The notes under the pieces are model-generated. The model did no database searches and was not told the origin of the DNA. It saw only the letters and a list, made by a program, of their open reading frames with translations. A DNA stretch of 9,678 nucleotides from Nitriliruptoraceae bacterium (GTDB taxonomy: Bacteria > Actinomycetota > Nitriliruptoria > Nitriliruptorales > Nitriliruptoraceae). Made by a program: the position numbers and the translations under genes. Within the stretch, counting starts at the first letter, position 1; each line of letters starts with the position of its first letter. The stretch spans positions 1 to 9,678 of the forward strand of contig SKNK01000118.1 in NCBI GenBank assembly GCA_007120565.1, read 5' to 3'. Below, piece by piece: positions 6,812 through 9,678 of the stretch.

Positions 6812-6856
6812 AACGAACGTCGCCGAGACGCTGTTGCGCGTCTCGGCGACGTCGTT
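6812..6856 (-). terminator. Strong hairpin downstream of the two-span membrane protein
   Basis: ACGTCGCCGAGACGC (6817-6831) and its perfect reverse complement (6838-6852) form a 15-bp stem with a 6-nt loop. AACG (6812-6815) and CGTT (6853-6856) extend it by 4 bp past a single bulged A. It lies 53 nt beyond the stop of the minus-strand gene ending at 6910, so it most likely ends that transcript before the receptor gene. There is no T-tract on either side, as is common in actinobacteria; an RNA-stability or operator role is possible. Confidence 0.6.
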
Positions 6857-6909
6857 GCGAGCTGTCGGATGCAACCAAGGCCCACGAGGCCGCACCCAGG
6901 TCCGAACGG

Positions 6910-7350
6910 CTATGCGTCCGCTGGCCCACGATCTCCGGGAGCAGCTACGTGTTCCCGAACGTCTCGCATCCCGAGTCCGATCAGCACGAAGAGCACACCC
7001 ATGCCGCCGGCCATCGCGGCGACACCGAAGGAGAGCACCGAGGTGAACAGCGACGCCTGCAGGAAGGAGGCGTTCTGTGCCGTCCCCCGACGCTCGTCCT
7101 CGCGCGGCAGTTCCGCGTAGCGCTGCCCGTCGGTGATCTCGAGGACGTTGCGATCGATGGTCATCGCCTGGCAGTAGGCGGTGAAGGGACCGTTGACGTC
7201 ACGGTCAGCGAGACAGACCGCGTCGTCGGGGGTCGTGATCCGCTGATCCCCGAGCGTGCTGCTCACCATGGTCCAGGTGCCGATCGCTCCGACGATCAGG
7301 ATGGCGCCGAAGATGATCGACAGCAGCGATGCGAGTTTGCGGATATCCAT
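6910..7350 (-). CDS. Two-span membrane protein of the family often misnamed LigA
   Basis: A 146-residue membrane protein. Spans lie at about 10-30 and 100-126, with a polar loop of about 70 residues between them, likely outside the cell. The loop has the pattern SSTLGDQRITTPDDA...VNGPFTAYCQAMTID...LEITDGQRYAEL, and the second span begins NASFLQASLFTSVLSFGVAA. From memory this fits an actinobacterial family frequently annotated as aromatic ring-opening dioxygenase LigA; there is no dioxygenase domain and that name should not be trusted. Real function unknown. Cysteines C46 and C60 in the loop could form a disulfide. The start at 7350 was preferred over 7398 because AGAGAGGT (7358-7365) lies 7 nt before it. 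It is divergent from the P-type ATPase across 256 nt, and a strong hairpin follows the stop. Confidence 0.8.
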   Translation of the reverse strand: MDIRKLASLLSIIFGAILIVGAIGTWTMVSSTLGDQRITTPDDAVCLADRDVNGPFTAYCQAMTIDRNVLEITDGQRYAELPREDERRGTAQNASFLQASLFTSVLSFGVAAMAGGMGVLFVLIGLGMRDVREHVAAPGDRGPADA

Positions 7351-7379
7351 CTGGGGTACCTCTCTTGTTGGTTGGCCCC

Positions 7380-7421
7380 ACCCTAAGGGTCGCGCCACGG
7401 ACGTCCACAGTGTCGCGCGAC
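7380..7421. promoter_or_regulatory. Cluster of three short palindromes
   Basis: ACCCT-A-AGGGT (7380-7390), GGACGTCC (7399-7406) and GTCGCGCGAC (7412-7421) occur within 42 bp just upstream of the gene starting at 7350. They could be operator sites for the minus-strand gene. Short self-complementary words are frequent in G+C-rich DNA, so this is a weak call. Confidence 0.3.
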
Positions 7422-7453
7422 CCGATCACTTGGGCACAGAGACCGGTGGCGAG

Positions 7454-7467
7454 AGGACCCTCGGCCC
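7454..7467. promoter_or_regulatory. Weaker DosR/DevR-type box before the ATPase
   Basis: AGGACCCTCGGCCC has the half-sites AGGAC and GGCCC with the 4-bp spacer of a DosR box; each half matches the consensus at four of five positions. It lies in the divergent region, 139 nt before the ATPase start and 103 nt before the minus-strand gene start. A poorer partner (GGGCA-CAGA-GACCG, 7432-7445) is 22 bp away. No clear minus-10 hexamer was found at the expected distance on either side. Confidence 0.35.
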
Positions 7468-7593
7468 TAGGAGGCCAGCACCCCTCTCAGCGTCTGCTGT
7501 CGCCCCGGCATGGCACAGCAACCTGCTCCCGTCGCCCCGGGAACCGGACCAGCGAGAGTAGGCTGCTGCTCCGCGTGCCCACCTGCGACCTTC

Positions 7594-7600
7594 GAGAGGT
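7594..7600 (+). promoter_or_regulatory. Ribosome binding site deciding the ATPase GTG start
   Basis: GAGAGGT lies 6 nt before the GTG at 7607. The ATPase frame is read as MSRTSDVDHDAPAEP from here. Confidence 0.65.
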
Positions 7601-7606
7601 GCAGCG

Positions 7607-9678
7607 GTGAGCCGGACCAGTGATGTCGACCATGACGCTCCCGCCGAACCCCGCAGCCAGCACGGGGCCCTCAACGAGCGCCTCGAACGGTGGCTGTTCC
7701 CGGTCACCATGGGGCTGGTCGTCCTCGGCGGTGTCGGTTGGCTGCTCGGCTCGGACCCCATCACCGACGCCGCGTTCATCGCCGCGACGGTCGTCGCCTT
7801 GGTTCCCGCCACGATCGAGAGCGTCCGACAGCTGATCCATCGGGATGCGACGGCCGACATCGTGGCGGTGCTGGCGATGGCCGGTGCCCTGCTGCTCAGC
7901 GAGTGGCTCGCCGGAGCGATCATCGCCGTGATGCTCACCGGCGGTGAGGCACTCGAGGCCCGGGCCGTCGGGCGGGCCCGTGCCGAGCTCACCAGTCTGC
8001 TCGGCCGGAGCCCCCGGACCGCCCATCGCCGAACCCAACAAGGCACGCTCGAGGACCTACCGGTCGAGGACATCGCCGGTGGCGACGAGCTGCTCGTGAA
8101 GGTCGGCGAGGTGGTGCCGGTGGATGGCATGCTGCTGTCGGACCACGCCGTCCTGGACGAGTCGGCGCTCACCGGCGAGGCCCGCCCCGTGGAGGCCCGA
8201 GCCGGACAGATGGTGCCTAGCGGTGTGGTCAACGTCGGTGGCCCCCTCGACCTGCGCGCTACGACCTCGGCGGCACAGTCCACCTACGCCGGGATCGTGC
8301 GACTGGTCGAACAGGCCGCCACCGAACGCGCCCCCTTCGTGCGGGTCGCGGATCGCTTCGCCGGAGGCTTCCTGCTGGTCACCCTGGTGTTGGCTGGCGG
8401 CGCCTGGGCGGTGTCCGGGGACCCCGTCCGCGCCCTCGCCGTCCTCGTCGTCGCCACACCCTGCCCACTCATCCTCGCCGCGCCTGCGGCCATCGTCGGC
8501 GGCGTCTCCGCGGCAGCCAAGCGCGGCATCATCGTCAAGGGTGGTAGTGCGCTCGAGTCCCTCGCCAGCGGCGAGGTGGTGTTGCTCGACAAGACCGGCA
8601 CCATCACCCGCGGGCAGCCCCGTGTCGCCGAGGTACACCCGCTGCCCGGTACGGACACCAGCAGACTCCTACACCTCGCGGGATCCCTGGACCAGGTGTC
8701 GGTCCACCCCTTCGCCCCCGCTATCGTCGAGGCCGCCCACGCTCGGGTCGGCGATCTGACGGTCCCCACCGAGGTGACCGAGGACGTCGGCAGCGGCATC
8801 CGCGGCAAGGTCGACGACGTCGAGGTACGACTTGGCCAACTGGAGTACGTGAACGAGGGTGCTCCACCCACCGCGGACCTGCGGCGGATCCGACGCCGAG
8901 GCTCGCTCGAGGGCCGATCCCTGGTCTACCTCGCCGCCGATGGGCAGGTGCTCGGTGCGCTTGCGTTGCACGACCCGGTACGACCCGACGCTCCGAGATC
9001 GATCCAGGCCCTCCGCGAGGCCGGTATCGGTCAGGTCCTGATGGTGACAGGTGACCGCGCCGACATCGCTGACCTGGTCGGGGACACGGTCGGTGTCGAC
9101 CGCGTCCTCGCGGAACGAAGTCCGGACGAGAAGGTCGACGCCGTCCGTGAGGCCGCGACGCTCGGTCGCACCATCATGGTGGGTGACGGCATCAACGATG
9201 CTCCGGCGTTGGCGCTCGCGGACACCGGGATCGCCATGGGGGCGCGAGGTGCAACCGCAGCGTCGGAGGCCGCAGACGTCGTCCTCACCTCCGATCGACT
9301 CGAGGGTGTCGCGGAGGCCGTGACGATCGCTCGCCGGACCCGCCGCATCGCCTGGGAGAGCGCGGTTACCGGCATCGGACTGTCCGCCATCGCGATGGTC
9401 TTCGCCGCGCTGGGGTACCTGACCCCCGTGGCGGGCGCGCTGCTCCAGGAAGGCATCGACCTGCTCGTGCTCGCCAACGCGTTGCGTACGTTGCGCTGGC
9501 GCCGACGGGTGCCGCGGCGGCGACGCGGTGTTCCGGGCCACCCCGAACACGTCCTCGTCGATCACGACCACCTCGGCGCCGGTGTGGACGACGTCGCGAT
9601 CGTCGCCGAACAGCTCGACCGGATCGAACCCGAGGTCGCTGGCAAGCGCTTGCGCGAGGTACGCGACTTCCTCGTCGA
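7607..9678 (+). CDS. P1B-5-type metal-transporting P-type ATPase with start of a C-terminal hemerythrin domain (incomplete)
   Basis: 690 codons are visible and the frame is open at the window edge. The enzyme would pump a transition metal out of the cytoplasm using ATP. Seen in order: four N-terminal spans (about 30-48, 54-75, 83-98, 100-113), no N-terminal HMA or cysteine metal-binding domain; an actuator loop TGEA (189-192, usually TGES); spans near 252-271 and 276-300 with TPCPLI (284-289); phosphorylation site DKTGT (D328); nucleotide-binding HP (367-368); TGD (481-483); GDGIND (526-531); two last spans with QEGID...NALR (614-627). TPCP plus QEGxD...NALR marks the P1B-5 subgroup, whose studied member Nia of Sinorhizobium moves Ni and Fe. 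After the last span a basic linker leads to DHDHLGAGVDDVAIVAEQLD (652-671), resembling the first helix of a hemerythrin domain, known at this place in P1B-5 pumps. Confidence 0.9.
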   Translation, partial: MSRTSDVDHDAPAEPRSQHGALNERLERWLFPVTMGLVVLGGVGWLLGSDPITDAAFIAATVVALVPATIESVRQLIHRDATADIVAVLAMAGALLLSEWLAGAIIAVMLTGGEALEARAVGRARAELTSLLGRSPRTAHRRTQQGTLEDLPVEDIAGGDELLVKVGEVVPVDGMLLSDHAVLDESALTGEARPVEARAGQMVPSGVVNVGGPLDLRATTSAAQSTYAGIVRLVEQAATERAPFVRVADRFAGGFLLVTLVLAGGAWAVSGDPVRALAVLVVATPCPLILAAPAAIVGGVSAAAKRGIIVKGGSALESLASGEVVLLDKTGTITRGQPRVAEVHPLPGTDTSRLLHLAGSLDQVSVHPFAPAIVEAAHARVGDLTVPTEVTEDVGSGIRGKVDDVEVRLGQLEYVNEGAPPTADLRRIRRRGSLEGRSLVYLAADGQVLGALALHDPVRPDAPRSIQALREAGIGQVLMVTGDRADIADLVGDTVGVDRVLAERSPDEKVDAVREAATLGRTIMVGDGINDAPALALADTGIAMGARGATAASEAADVVLTSDRLEGVAEAVTIARRTRRIAWESAVTGIGLSAIAMVFAALGYLTPVAGALLQEGIDLLVLANALRTLRWRRRVPRRRRGVPGHPEHVLVDHDHLGAGVDDVAIVAEQLDRIEPEVAGKRLREVRDFLV

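Noticed and set aside
6832..6837. Six-nucleotide hairpin loop considered as an ANTAR RNA target
   Set aside because: Neither strand has the A at loop position 1 and G at position 4 known for ANTAR sites, and there is no second paired hexaloop hairpin beside it.
7426..8283. 285-codon minus-strand frame opposite the ATPase N-terminus
   Set aside because: Serine/arginine/alanine-rich shadow lying over the ATPase actuator domain, which is conserved on the plus strand.

Overview
The window looks like chromosomal DNA of a high-G+C actinobacterium (Actinomycetota). The base composition is strongly G+C rich, codon third positions are almost all G or C, and GTG starts are used. Several families are typically actinobacterial: a GAF-ANTAR regulator, a DUF6131-type small membrane protein, a LigA-misnamed small membrane protein and an Rv2625c-like M50-CBS protease. 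A methyl-accepting chemotaxis protein suggests a motile or surface-sensing lineage. The class cannot be fixed from the window. No rRNA, tRNA, CRISPR array or insertion sequence was seen.

Layout from left to right: 1-306 has no convincing gene. A GAF-ANTAR regulator (307-1005, +) converges on a hemerythrin-like HHE protein (1079-1693, -). Two more minus-strand genes lie beyond it: a 51-residue DUF6131-like membrane peptide (1890-2045) and a 68-residue four-cysteine protein (2191-2397). A divergent regulatory region (2398-2645) follows, then an intramembrane site-2 protease with two CBS domains (2646-3767, +) and a YhhN/lysoplasmalogenase-type membrane protein (3896-4606, +). The latter overlaps tail to tail with a DUF302 protein (4599-5000, -). 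Next come a chemotaxis receptor (5127-6668, -), a strong hairpin (6812-6856), a two-span membrane protein (6910-7350, -), a second divergent regulatory region (7351-7606) and a P-type ATPase (7607 to the window end, +, incomplete).

The ATPase has the TPCP and QEGxD...NALR signatures of the P1B-5 (Nia-like, Ni/Fe) subgroup. After its last membrane span it runs into what looks like the first helix of a C-terminal hemerythrin domain, as known for this subgroup.

The most notable regulatory signal is a pair of palindromes in the 2398-2645 divergent region. They match the DosR/DevR hypoxia box architecture (GGGAC-N4-GTCCC or GGCCC) with a centre-to-centre distance of 21 bp. A weaker copy lies in the divergent region before the ATPase. 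Together with two hemerythrin-type domains, an Rv2625c-like protease (a DosR regulon member in M. tuberculosis), a DUF302 protein and a cysteine-rich small protein, this suggests a hypoxia/redox or iron-oxygen response neighbourhood. That assembly is inference: no DosR, DosS or universal stress protein gene is in the window.
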